Shown: positions 1-6,639 of the stretch, one piece after another
Layout of the letters: each line of letters starts with the position of its first letter
How positions within the stretch are numbered: the first letter of the stretch is position 1
Source: WJKQ01 sp043810515
GTDB lineage: Bacteria; Patescibacteriota; Gracilibacteria; UBA1369; LOWO2-01-FULL-3
Assembly (NCBI GenBank): GCA_043810515.1
Contig: JBDRNZ010000041.1
Coordinates: 1 to 9,148, forward strand
DNA length: 9,148 nucleotides
Direction: 5' to 3'
Program-made: the position numbers and the translations under genes
Notes under the pieces: model-generated
Told to the model about the DNA's origin: nothing
The model's database searches: none
What the model saw: only the letters and a program-made list of their open reading frames with translations

Positions 1-5
1 AGGAG

Positions 6-497
6 ATGACCTTCATGTTTCTGAAATTAAAAAACAAGCTTGGAAAAAATCTCAGCAACAGGGAGATTATGCGAAAAATCCTCGAAACAATAACCGAAAA
101 AGAATTCCCAAAAAAGAAAGCAAAAAGTGTGACCGGTCACACTTTGACGGAACGAGGGAAAAATGGCAAAACCGCAGAAGCGGAATCCGCGAAAAGCCGC
201 TATATTCCAGCGAGCCAAAAAGGATCAGTCCTAAAAGAAACGGCAGGCCGATGCGCCTATCCAGACTGCGACAAGCCGGCTGAAATATTTCACCACACAG
301 AAAGATTCGCAAAAAACAAAAACCACAACCACATAAAACCGCTATGCCGCGCGCACCACGAGTTCATGCACAACGGCCTGGTCGCAAATGAAAGCCAAAA
401 GTCAGAAAAATGGCAGCTCGACATTTGCAGAAAACCAGCCCACGCGGCTGACCGGCTTTACAGAAAATACAGACAAAAAACCCTGTTAAGTGTATAA
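6..497 (+). CDS. HNH endonuclease-like protein, possibly 5'-truncated by the window edge
   Basis: Residues 65-122 carry an HNH/zinc pattern: RYIPAS, then C83-x4-C88, the His pair H96-H97, N108-H109, C114, H117-H118 and H122. In this family H97 would be the general base, and the two Cys pairs/His hold a structural zinc. HNH enzymes cut DNA using one metal ion; the target cannot be told from sequence. Residues 16-60 are a charged linker. In families I recall with this layout, a longer helical N-terminal part precedes the HNH domain, and the frame is open to base 3, so the true start may lie outside the window. If it starts here, ATG 15 is better than ATG 6, because AGGAG at bases 1-5 is well spaced for it. 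It ends 7 bases before the preferred tsaB start. HNH assignment is good; biological role unknown. Confidence 0.7.
   Translation: MTFMFLKLKNKLGKNLSNREIMRKILETITEKEFPKKKAKSVTGHTLTERGKNGKTAEAESAKSRYIPASQKGSVLKETAGRCAYPDCDKPAEIFHHTERFAKNKNHNHIKPLCRAHHEFMHNGLVANESQKSEKWQLDICRKPAHAADRLYRKYRQKTLLSV
124..145. repeat. 22-bp perfect palindrome inside the HNH-like gene
   Basis: The half-site AAAGTGTGACC is followed directly by its exact reverse complement with no spacer. It lies in the low-complexity linker between the N-terminal part and the HNH domain and encodes SVTGHTL. As RNA it could form an 11-bp stem only by losing the loop, so a dimeric protein site or a dispersed palindromic repeat is more natural. 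Function unknown. Confidence 0.85.
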
Positions 498-504
498 AGA
501 AAAC

Positions 505-1149
505 ATGTTAACTCTTGCCATAAACACGGCTTCATCAAACACCGCAATCGCGCTTCTCGAAAACGGAAAAGTTCTATCCGAAAATTCCTGGCAGAGCCGC
601 AACAACGAAGCGGAAAAACTCATGCCGGCCATTCACCGGCTCCTGAAAAGTTCGCATAAAACCTACAAAGACATAAAAAAAATCATCGTGATAAAAGGGC
701 CGGGCTCATTCACCGGCCTTCGGATAGGTGTGACTGTCGCGAATACAATCGCGTACCTGAACAAATGCGAACTTTTTGGAATTAATACTTTTGAATATTG
801 GTGGGCATCAGCCCCGAAAGATATCTCCGCGGCCCTGCTGATTTTTGCCGGAAGCGGGGGAGTGTATGTGAATCTTTCCCCGAAAGATAAACCAAAACTT
901 GTAAATCTCGACAAACTCAATCAATATCTTAAGGACAAAAAAATTACGAAAGTTTTTGGTGATATTTCGAAAGAACAAAAATCGGCTCTCAAAACAGCAA
1001 AATTCATTCCAAAAAAAATCCGCCTAGGCCAGACAATTGAAAAAATCATAAAATCGTCCACTGCAAAAAAACTGGCATCCGTAAAAATCGTGGAACCTTA
1101 CTATATAAAACAACCCGCCATCACAAAAAGTAAAAAACCAACATTTTAA
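505..1149 (+). CDS. tsaB: TsaB, tRNA threonylcarbamoyladenosine (t6A37) biosynthesis protein
   Basis: TsaB (YeaZ) is the non-catalytic ASKHA-fold partner of TsaD. Together with TsaE it transfers threonylcarbamoyl to A37 of tRNAs reading ANN codons, in the cytoplasm. The 214-residue product has the family N-terminus LTLAINTASSNT (the usual D of AIDT is N7) and the signature GPGSFTGLRIG at 65-75, both diagnostic. The C-terminal half is divergent and lysine-rich, and the length is slightly under the usual 220-230. ATG 505 is chosen because family members begin right at the first beta strand. A GTG at 490 would add five residues and overlap the stop of the preceding gene. No strong Shine-Dalgarno is seen. 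The stop overlaps the rsmI start as TAATG, implying translational coupling. Confidence 0.92.
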   Translation: MLTLAINTASSNTAIALLENGKVLSENSWQSRNNEAEKLMPAIHRLLKSSHKTYKDIKKIIVIKGPGSFTGLRIGVTVANTIAYLNKCELFGINTFEYWWASAPKDISAALLIFAGSGGVYVNLSPKDKPKLVNLDKLNQYLKDKKITKVFGDISKEQKSALKTAKFIPKKIRLGQTIEKIIKSSTAKKLASVKIVEPYYIKQPAITKSKKPTF

Positions 1150-1904
1150 TGCTCTACATCGTCTCAACACCAATCGGAAATCTAGAGGACATAACGCTCC
1201 GCGCGATCCGCACACTAAAAGAAGTGGACTACATCGCGGCTGAGGACACGCGCCACACCAAAATTCTTCTGCAAAAATACGACATAAACACGCAGATGCT
1301 GAGCTATCATTCCTACAGCAGTGACACAAAACTCCGTCACATAATCGACCTTCTCAAAGAAGGAAAAAACGTAGCTTTAGTCTCGGACGCCGGCACTCCC
1401 GGAATTTCCGATCCGGCCTACGCGCTTATTTCAGCCGCCATCAGCGAAGGAATAAGAGTTTCTCCCGTCCCCGGCGCATCAAGTCTGCTTGCCGCGCTGG
1501 TAATGAGCGGCCTGCCGATGAATCAGTTTTTGTATCTTGGCTTTCTGCCGCTAAAACACGGCCGCCAGACTTTGCTGAAAAGTCTTGCTGACGAAAAAAG
1601 AACAATCGTGATTTTCGAGGCCCCTCACAGACTCATAAAAACCCTGACCAATCTCAAAGAATTTCTTGGAGAACGCCAGATAGCGGTCTGCCGCGAGATC
1701 ACGAAAATCTACGAGGAAGCGTTCCGCGGCACAATCGCGGAAGCCCTCGAGCACTTCACGCAAAAACCACCGAAAGGCGAATTTGTGCTGGTGGTGCATT
1801 CCAGGGATTTGATAGAGATGAAAAAAGACGAAATTGATGAAAAATTGAAAAAAGAAGCATCAGCGGCAAAGAAAATTGGGAAAAAGGACTTGATGGATAT
1901 ATAG
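1149..1904 (+). CDS. rsmI: RsmI, 16S rRNA (cytidine(1402)-2'-O)-methyltransferase
   Basis: RsmI is a SAM-dependent methyltransferase that 2'-O-methylates C1402 in the decoding centre of 16S rRNA. All family motifs are present in order: STPIGNLEDIT (6-16), AEDTR (31-35), LVSDAGTPGISDP (77-89), PVPGAS (106-111), FEAPHR (156-161), CREITK (181-186), EEAFRGT (189-195) and KGEFVLVV (209-216). These belong to the tetrapyrrole-methylase fold. At 251 residues it is shorter than the roughly 286 of E. coli; the missing part is the C-terminal extension, replaced by a short Lys-rich tail. The start overlaps the tsaB stop by one base. There is no functional tie to the toxin locus downstream; both upstream genes are housekeeping translation factors. 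Confidence 0.96.
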   Translation: MLYIVSTPIGNLEDITLRAIRTLKEVDYIAAEDTRHTKILLQKYDINTQMLSYHSYSSDTKLRHIIDLLKEGKNVALVSDAGTPGISDPAYALISAAISEGIRVSPVPGASSLLAALVMSGLPMNQFLYLGFLPLKHGRQTLLKSLADEKRTIVIFEAPHRLIKTLTNLKEFLGERQIAVCREITKIYEEAFRGTIAEALEHFTQKPPKGEFVLVVHSRDLIEMKKDEIDEKLKKEASAAKKIGKKDLMDI

Positions 1905-1933
1905 TTTTTCCATGAAAGTCCAATAAAAAAACC

Positions 1934-1963
1934 TTTCTGTTGAACAATTTTCGACAACAGAAA
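1934..1963. repeat. Hairpin 30 bases after rsmI
   Basis: TTTCTGTTG at 1934-1942 pairs perfectly with CAACAGAAA at 1955-1963 around a 12-base loop. Seven A residues at 1925-1931 mean that a transcript from the - strand would have the stem, then GG, then seven U, so it could terminate leftward transcription. On the + strand no U-tract follows. Bases 1937-1964 also recur, with two mismatches of 28, inside the toxin gene at 2433-2460. Confidence 0.55.
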
Positions 1964-1989
1964 ATTACCACGGTAAGGCAGGGCGCATA

Positions 1990-2018
1990 TTGACATTATA
2001 CAGCCAGCAATATACAAT
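1990..2018 (+). promoter_or_regulatory. Sigma70-type promoter upstream of the tRNA region
   Basis: A perfect -35 TTGACA at 1990-1995 and a -10 TACAAT at 2013-2018 are separated by 17 bases. Initiation is expected near 2025. The transcript would first meet the terminator at 2066-2091 and only then the tRNA at 2121, so this promoter makes either a short RNA or an attenuated tRNA precursor. Confidence 0.6.
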
Positions 2019-2024
2019 TAAAGA

Positions 2025-2091
2025 GAACCAAGTTGCCGTTTCTACGGCTCACTGGGTGACCACAGGAACTCTTCCGAAGGAAGGGTTTTTC
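2025..2091 (+). ncRNA. Putative short leader RNA or sRNA with complementarity to the adjacent tRNA
   Basis: The interval between the predicted start near 2025 and the terminator would be an RNA of about 67 nt. It can form hairpin 1 (GCCGT 2035-2039 with ACGGC 2044-2048, loop TTCT), a linker 2049-2065, and the terminator hairpin. The linker holds ACTGGGTGACCA (2051-2062), exactly complementary to TGGTCACCCAGT of the tRNA anticodon arm (2153-2164). Two hairpins around an exposed seed is a usual sRNA layout, but no known family is recognised. It may equally be just the 5' leader of the tRNA transcript. Confidence 0.35.
2066..2091 (+). terminator. Intrinsic (Rho-independent) terminator
   Basis: GAACTCTTCC (2066-2075) pairs with GGAAGGGTTT (2079-2088) across a GAA loop, with two G-U pairs. 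The U-tract TTTTT at 2086-2090 overlaps the base of the stem. It lies after rsmI and between the 1990-2018 promoter and the tRNA, so it can end the tsaB-rsmI transcript and also attenuate the tRNA transcript. Confidence 0.6.
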
Positions 2092-2103
2092 TGTATACTT
2101 TCT

Positions 2104-2201
2104 AAGCCTGGTGGAAGCATGGGGCCGTAGTTTAACGGCAAAACAACTTGGTTGGTCACCCAGTAGACGCGAGTTCGAATCTCGTCGGCTCCACCAGGCT
2201 T
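2104..2201 (+). repeat. 12-bp inverted repeat joining tRNA leader to tRNA 3' end
   Basis: AAGCCTGGTGGA (2104-2115) is the exact reverse complement of TCCACCAGGCTT (2190-2201), which covers the last acceptor bases, the discriminator, CCA and five trailer bases. In the precursor the leader can therefore cover the CCA end. The outer 8 bp can coexist with the acceptor stem; the inner 4 bp compete with it. Confidence 0.8.
2121..2196 (+). tRNA. tRNA with abnormal anticodon arm (Thr-GGT, or degenerate Asp-GTC), CCA encoded
   Basis: Acceptor GGGGCCG (2121-2127) pairs with CGGCTCC (2186-2192), followed by A73 and CCA (2194-2196). The D arm is GTTT-AACGGCA-AAAC (2130-2144), the variable region AGAC, and the T arm GCGAG-TTCGAAT-CTCGT (2169-2185). 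The anticodon arm 2146-2164 has 19 rather than 17 bases. Read as a 6-bp stem with one T-C mismatch, it gives loop TTGGTCA and anticodon GGT (Thr). That puts C at position 37, where ANN-decoding tRNAs carry A. Removing one T and one G would give a perfect Asp arm (ACTGG, TTGTCAC, CCAGT), and the body resembles tRNA-Asp as I recall it, but A73 is wrong for Asp. So it could be a pseudo-tRNA, a recoding tRNA with an 8-base loop, or a poorly modelled tRNA-Thr. Confidence 0.75.
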
Positions 2202-2232
2202 GGTGAAAAACCATTGAAAAGTTTTACACCAA
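2200..2232 (+). repeat. Stem-loop directly after the tRNA
   Basis: TTGGTG (2200-2205) pairs with CACCAA (2227-2232). After one A-A mismatch, AAAAC (2207-2211) pairs with GTTTT (2221-2225) around a 9-base loop. It may define the 3' end of the tRNA precursor. No U-tract follows, so it is not a clear terminator. It overlaps by two bases the 3' arm of the leader-CCA inverted repeat. Confidence 0.5.
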
Positions 2233-2326
2233 CACGAAACGGTGATACCCTTATCAAGGACTTATAGGGCAATTTAAATTTAGGGACAAATGTTTATATA
2301 TATTTAGACATATAACCATTAAGATT
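2233..2326 (+). promoter_or_regulatory. AT-rich 5' region of the toxin gene, probable promoter region
   Basis: The last 55 bases before the ATG are almost all A/T, with TATATATATT at 2297-2306 and TATAAC at 2311-2316 as possible -10 elements, but no convincing -35 at proper distance. No Shine-Dalgarno is seen before ATG 2327 (closest is TTAAGATT). A weak CACC/GGTG pairing (2227-2230 with 2241-2244) competes with the preceding stem-loop. No small ORF is supported here. Confidence 0.3.
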
Positions 2327-5300
2327 ATGCTTCTTAAACTCAAAAGGGGAGTAACAGAGGGAATTTTACTGTTGCTCGTTTTCAACGTGATTTTACCCGG
2401 CCTTACTGCTCTGGCGGAAACACCCGAAGAAACTGTTGAACAACTTACGACAACAGAAAAATCGGACACGGCAGAACTTCCTACCGAACAATTGCAATAT
2501 TCAAAATTGATGCGTGACGTCCGGGAAAATACCGCGGGAACAGATGATCTGACGCGTTTTATCTCCGAAGAGCAGGTACGTTTGGAAAATCTCGGAGTGG
2601 ACAAAGAAAAACAAACCAGATATTTCGAATTATTAGACACACAACTGGAAAATATAACATCACGGGCCAGAGAAACGACCTCTCCGATTATAGAGTTTTT
2701 CGATGCAATCCCGATAAAGAATCTGAAAACAAAAACCCTGGAGAAGCCGTCCCAATTCCAATTTGAGAATGAGGAGGTGATCATAAAATCGCTAAAAATC
2801 CCAACCGATAAGCTAAGCGCTCTTGATAAAATCGGGGCATTCGCAAAATCAATTTTTGGAATTAAAACCGCGTACGCGATTGATACACAATACATGCCTG
2901 TTATAGAGGACATACAGCCGGACGGCGAAGTAATAATCTCAGGCGCGATACGCGACCTCGCGCGGGAGCTGAACAACAATCCGGTAGAGATTGTAAATTA
3001 CATCCAAAACAATATCGATTACGAACCGTATTTTGGCGCGAAAAAAGGAAGCGTGGGCTGTTTAAATGAACGACTCTGTAATGACGTGGACACCGCTTCA
3101 CTCACGATTGCGCTTATGCGCGCTGCTGGAATTCCCGCGAGATATAAAAAGGGACTGGCCGTTATGACGGTGCACTCTCTCCAAAACCTTCTCGGAGTGG
3201 ACGAGACGAAAACCGTGTACTACGCGCTTTATACCAATAATATACCGGTATACACCGTTTCCGGCACCCAGGTCGGAAGAGATATTGATACCGCGGATTT
3301 TTCGCAGGAAACACATCTGGCGGTGGAATGGGTTTATCCTGAAATTTTTTATGATTACGATGAAAGAGGCGCGAACATTCCAAATACGATGGATTTAAGC
3401 GGGGTGCAGACCACGGGCGATCTACAGGCTCTATTTCTGGATTCCCCCAAAAAGCAGTGGATCCCGGTTGATACAACGGTAAAAACATACGACAGGACCC
3501 AAAATGAAATAGTTCACGACACGACAAACTTCAACACGGAGGATTTTTGGTATGATTTCCTGCAATATCAGGGCGACCTTTCCCCCATTGCCAAATATAC
3601 CCAGGATCTCCAAACACAGACAGGCAAAGACATAACACAGGCGCAATACCAGTCCATGAAAGAAATCGCTCCCCATCAGTTCGACATTCTGCCATATCGT
3701 CTGCCTTATGCCTTTATGTCGGGCGTGGACGGTGATGGATACGATATTGATATCGAAACATGGTCAAGCCTTCCAGATGATCGCCGTTATCAGGTAACAA
3801 TCTCACTTTTGCGCGAATCGGACAATTCCGACGTTTTTTCCCATACTTTTTTTGGCAGTGAAATAAATAATCAGCCGGTTGACCTTGTGTATGAGGGTGC
3901 GACTGAGACCGACGAGGCTGTTATCGAAAGTTACGGAGGAATTCATGCTACTCCCGCGGCTTTGGTTGATATCCGGCCGTATTTTTTGACAGACACCGGC
4001 AAATATGAGGCGCAGAACTCCGTATCGATAGGAGACTCTTTAATTATGCAGTTTGAATATATTGTGAATGGCGAATCGATCCATACCGATCAAAAATTCT
4101 CAACCGCAGGCAATCAAGAAGGAATTTACATGGCTCTTTCCAAGGTTTTGGATAATCCTTATTTCACAGACGGGTTGAATGACAATTCCGAGATACTCCT
4201 TGAAGGAAATACCGGTCTTGCCTGGAAATACCTCAGGGAAGTGGAGGAAGACATGAATCTTTTGTCGAAATCTTTGGATTATGAATATGATTTTGAATTT
4301 TTCCGCGCGGTCGTAACCCAAAACAGGATTTTGTCCGAAGTTTCCGGCGTCCCCACAACTTTTGATTTCAAAGGCCTCACAATGGACGCATCCTCATATG
4401 TTAGCGACTATTCAAACAGAGGCAATTTCAAGGATCACCAGGATGACTTCCGCTTTCTCTGGTCCGAGGAGGCCTCATACTACGAAGGCCAGCTTTTCAC
4501 GGACGTAGCCGGCCTTGAAGGAATTTCAACAGTCAAAGGACTGCAGTACGCCTACGCAAACCCTCAGACATATACAATCCACACCATTACCAGCTCCAAC
4601 GAATCAGTCATAGACACTCTCAGCCTTTCCTCCAACACAAAATCCAACATGCACGCAGACGTACAGGAAGGCAACACGATCATAACACCCGACAAACCTG
4701 TAATGTATGGCACCTTCGCCGGCACCCTGTACATCTCCCTCGACCCCGAAAAAACCGGCACTTACGCGATAGGGGAACAGGTGGCGAACGGGGGGTGGAC
4801 GATAAGTGATTTTCAATATGCTAGTTATTTTCCTCCTATGGGTATCATTGTAGAGTATTTACTATATTCTGATGACGAAAAACAGGTATGTTTTGAGGAT
4901 AGCATGTATGGAAATCCTGATTTATGTATGGCTAGTTGGGCGGAACACAATGAAACAGAAGCTAACAATCCGGGTTATCAGGATCAATATGGTTGTTTAT
5001 GCGATAGAGGTTCAAAAGAATATGGTGATAAAACCCTTACTTATGTTTTGGCTCTTGGGGGCGCGAAATTTTATATGTCAGACGGATCATATGGTGCAGC
5101 AGGATATTGGGTATGGGATGAGAATGTTAGAACACTGATAAACACTTACATAGAGAATAATAATTTAGACGGATATGATTTAAGCGATTTTAAGTTTTCA
5201 ACTTTAATTGGTACATATTTTAATCGTGCGAAAAAATTTACAGAAGCTTTGTACTATTCACCGCTTTCTAATCAAGTCGGAGAGGTGTACAGAGTTTTCG

Positions 5301-6628
5301 GAAATATTTTTGAAAAATTAAAGCAAAACAATAATGAGGTTGTACAAATTCTTGGATTCCCTACTAGTTATGTGTCTTATACAAGCCCAAGCAATATGAT
5401 TCCCGGAAATACGCAAGGGCTTGTTCAAAGCTTTGTTGATGGAAAAGTTTATGAATATGACATGTATTATTTGACATGGACGCATTATATCTACGGTGAA
5501 TTGGAAAATAAGCATGAAGAAATGGGAGGGACAGCAGGAGTATTAGGTTATCCGATGAATGACCCCGAGAAAGGTTATCTTGGAAATGTTTATCAACGAT
5601 TTGAGGAAGATGAAAATGGCAAGGATCAACAGTTAAAATGGGACGGTTTACCAAACGGCCTGGTATATCTTAATGAGTATCAGAAGTATCAATGTGAATT
5701 ATGGTTGTTTGCTGGTGAGTATATTCCAGGTGGAGATTTAATTTTGTCTACTTTTGCTTTTATTAATGGTTTTATAGATTCAGGTGTGGCCACTTTTGAT
5801 GATCTTTATGCGCTTTATAGAACTATTGATAAAATACTTACGTTGGATCTGAGTCCAATTGATATACTGAGAATTATTACTGATGTGAGTCTTACAGCTA
5901 TGGATATATACATGGTTGTTAAAGATCTTGATTATGAGAAAGTAGCCAATAAATTTAGTGATATTACCAATTCCACAATTGAAGCCATAAAAAATGAGAT
6001 TAATGAGGGTATGGAAAACTCAATGTGTTCAGCCCGTTTGGGGTATTTGTGGGGTAGGCTTATCGGTGAGATAGCTTTGATTATTGTTCCTTCCTCAAAA
6101 ATAGTCGCTGCGGCTAAAATTAAACTCATTTCAAAAGGACAAAAAGTGATCAAAGGCTTGAAGACAGTTAGTAAAACCGGTTATTGGGGGAGGAAAATGA
6201 AGATATTGAATCAGGCTGATATTGAGGAATGGAATGTAATAAAGGGCTTGCCTCAGGCAGAGAAAGGGCAGGCAGGAGAAGATTTTTGGAAGAGGTTTGT
6301 GGATGGTGATGCAGAAAGAAAAGTTTTTCCTGTCGATAATCCTGATTTAGGCGATCGTATTTCTGATATCTATGAGCCCAAAACTGGTATCGGTTATGAA
6401 GTAAAAAACTATGGTAGTGCAAATATTTCGCTATCTGATGTGGGGTGTTCTGGTTTCTCTCAAGGAATTATTTCGCCAGATTGTCAAATACTCAAAGATA
6501 TTTGGCTTATGAATGATAAAGTAAGCAATTATAAGCCTGTATGGGTCTTTGCCGATAAAGGTCCAACCTCTACCTTGCGACAAGTGTTAGAAAAAAATGG
6601 TATTGAAATAATTGAATTAACAAACTAA
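2327..6628 (+). CDS. Large secreted polymorphic toxin: transglutaminase-like scaffold, LGFP-like repeats, PD-(D/E)XK nuclease tip
   Basis: A 1433-residue exported protein. Residues 1-30 are a signal peptide (KLKR, hydrophobic 12-30, cleavage TALA/E31). About 205-400 is a transglutaminase-like domain (NDVDTASL 252-259, GIPAR 268-272, H330, WIPVD with D382); D253 stands where catalytic Cys is expected. A conserved scaffold (PHQFDILPYRLPY and later ISTVKGLQ, LDPEKTG) ends at GGWTI, residue 826. I recall similar scaffolds ahead of variable or RHS regions in other bacteria. After 826 come four Cys (855, 867, 890, 892), LGFP-like repeats (LGFP 1009-1012, LGYP 1073-1076, GLPNG 1107-1111), a hydrophobic segment (about 1243-1262), and the nuclease domain. 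GC falls from 38/60 bases (4741-4800) to 18/60 (4801-4860), so the tip is likely foreign. Probable role: intercellular DNA-damaging toxin. Domain calls are by eye. Confidence 0.8.
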   Translation: MLLKLKRGVTEGILLLLVFNVILPGLTALAETPEETVEQLTTTEKSDTAELPTEQLQYSKLMRDVRENTAGTDDLTRFISEEQVRLENLGVDKEKQTRYFELLDTQLENITSRARETTSPIIEFFDAIPIKNLKTKTLEKPSQFQFENEEVIIKSLKIPTDKLSALDKIGAFAKSIFGIKTAYAIDTQYMPVIEDIQPDGEVIISGAIRDLARELNNNPVEIVNYIQNNIDYEPYFGAKKGSVGCLNERLCNDVDTASLTIALMRAAGIPARYKKGLAVMTVHSLQNLLGVDETKTVYYALYTNNIPVYTVSGTQVGRDIDTADFSQETHLAVEWVYPEIFYDYDERGANIPNTMDLSGVQTTGDLQALFLDSPKKQWIPVDTTVKTYDRTQNEIVHDTTNFNTEDFWYDFLQYQGDLSPIAKYTQDLQTQTGKDITQAQYQSMKEIAPHQFDILPYRLPYAFMSGVDGDGYDIDIETWSSLPDDRRYQVTISLLRESDNSDVFSHTFFGSEINNQPVDLVYEGATETDEAVIESYGGIHATPAALVDIRPYFLTDTGKYEAQNSVSIGDSLIMQFEYIVNGESIHTDQKFSTAGNQEGIYMALSKVLDNPYFTDGLNDNSEILLEGNTGLAWKYLREVEEDMNLLSKSLDYEYDFEFFRAVVTQNRILSEVSGVPTTFDFKGLTMDASSYVSDYSNRGNFKDHQDDFRFLWSEEASYYEGQLFTDVAGLEGISTVKGLQYAYANPQTYTIHTITSSNESVIDTLSLSSNTKSNMHADVQEGNTIITPDKPVMYGTFAGTLYISLDPEKTGTYAIGEQVANGGWTISDFQYASYFPPMGIIVEYLLYSDDEKQVCFEDSMYGNPDLCMASWAEHNETEANNPGYQDQYGCLCDRGSKEYGDKTLTYVLALGGAKFYMSDGSYGAAGYWVWDENVRTLINTYIENNNLDGYDLSDFKFSTLIGTYFNRAKKFTEALYYSPLSNQVGEVYRVFGNIFEKLKQNNNEVVQILGFPTSYVSYTSPSNMIPGNTQGLVQSFVDGKVYEYDMYYLTWTHYIYGELENKHEEMGGTAGVLGYPMNDPEKGYLGNVYQRFEEDENGKDQQLKWDGLPNGLVYLNEYQKYQCELWLFAGEYIPGGDLILSTFAFINGFIDSGVATFDDLYALYRTIDKILTLDLSPIDILRIITDVSLTAMDIYMVVKDLDYEKVANKFSDITNSTIEAIKNEINEGMENSMCSARLGYLWGRLIGEIALIIVPSSKIVAAAKIKLISKGQKVIKGLKTVSKTGYWGRKMKILNQADIEEWNVIKGLPQAEKGQAGEDFWKRFVDGDAERKVFPVDNPDLGDRISDIYEPKTGIGYEVKNYGSANISLSDVGCSGFSQGIISPDCQILKDIWLMNDKVSNYKPVWVFADKGPTSTLRQVLEKNGIEIIELTN
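4314..4804 (+). repeat. Scaffold repeat, copy 1 (inside the intact toxin gene)
   Basis: This copy encodes residues about 663-826, the last part of the conserved scaffold, ending at GGWTI. It aligns without gaps to 8349-8839 (constant offset 4035). My hand count gives 31 mismatches in 491 bp, of which 24 are silent third-position changes and 7 change four residues (I/V, Y/H, A/T, T/L). Similarity stops abruptly at both ends. Confidence 0.97.
6194..6628 (+). other. C-terminal toxin domain, PD-(D/E)XK restriction-endonuclease fold
   Basis: This is about residues 1290-1433 of the large protein. The motif set fits the fold: helix glutamate E1318 in GQAGEDF, D1347 in DRISDIY, then ten residues to E1358-V-K1360 in YEVKNY. 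A later helix contains QILKDIWLM, and the end is a strand-helix-strand (PVWVFA, then GIEIIEL). D-x10-E-x-K is the classic metal-binding spacing. It sits at the extreme C-terminus behind a hydrophobic GEIALIIVP segment, as delivered nuclease toxins usually do. Target (DNA, possibly tRNA) is not readable from sequence. Confidence 0.65.
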
Positions 6629-6639
6629 ATCTAAAAATT

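Noticed and set aside
2025..2115. A true T-box riboswitch
   Set aside because: There is no conserved stem I, no T-box consensus sequence, and the terminator does not overlap the CCA-complementary segment. Only the logic is similar.
2121..2196. tmRNA, because of GGGG at the 5' end and TCCACCA at the 3' end
   Set aside because: The complete tRNA including D and anticodon arms lies in 76 bases; there is no tag-peptide reading frame, and no matching 5' end at tmRNA distance upstream or downstream.
1996..2214. Minus-strand ORF with WWSRRDSNSR and LRPHAST
   Set aside because: It is the antisense translation of the tRNA (T arm, acceptor and 5' end); such peptides are a familiar annotation artefact.
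2254..2979. 241-codon minus-strand ORF
   Set aside because: It lies wholly against the start region of the large toxin gene, is rich in Ser/Val/Ile as antisense frames are, and has no recognisable domain or ribosome site.
4872..5138. 88-codon + strand ORF in another frame
   Set aside because: It is embedded in the toxin gene, where the main frame continues with coherent domain structure.
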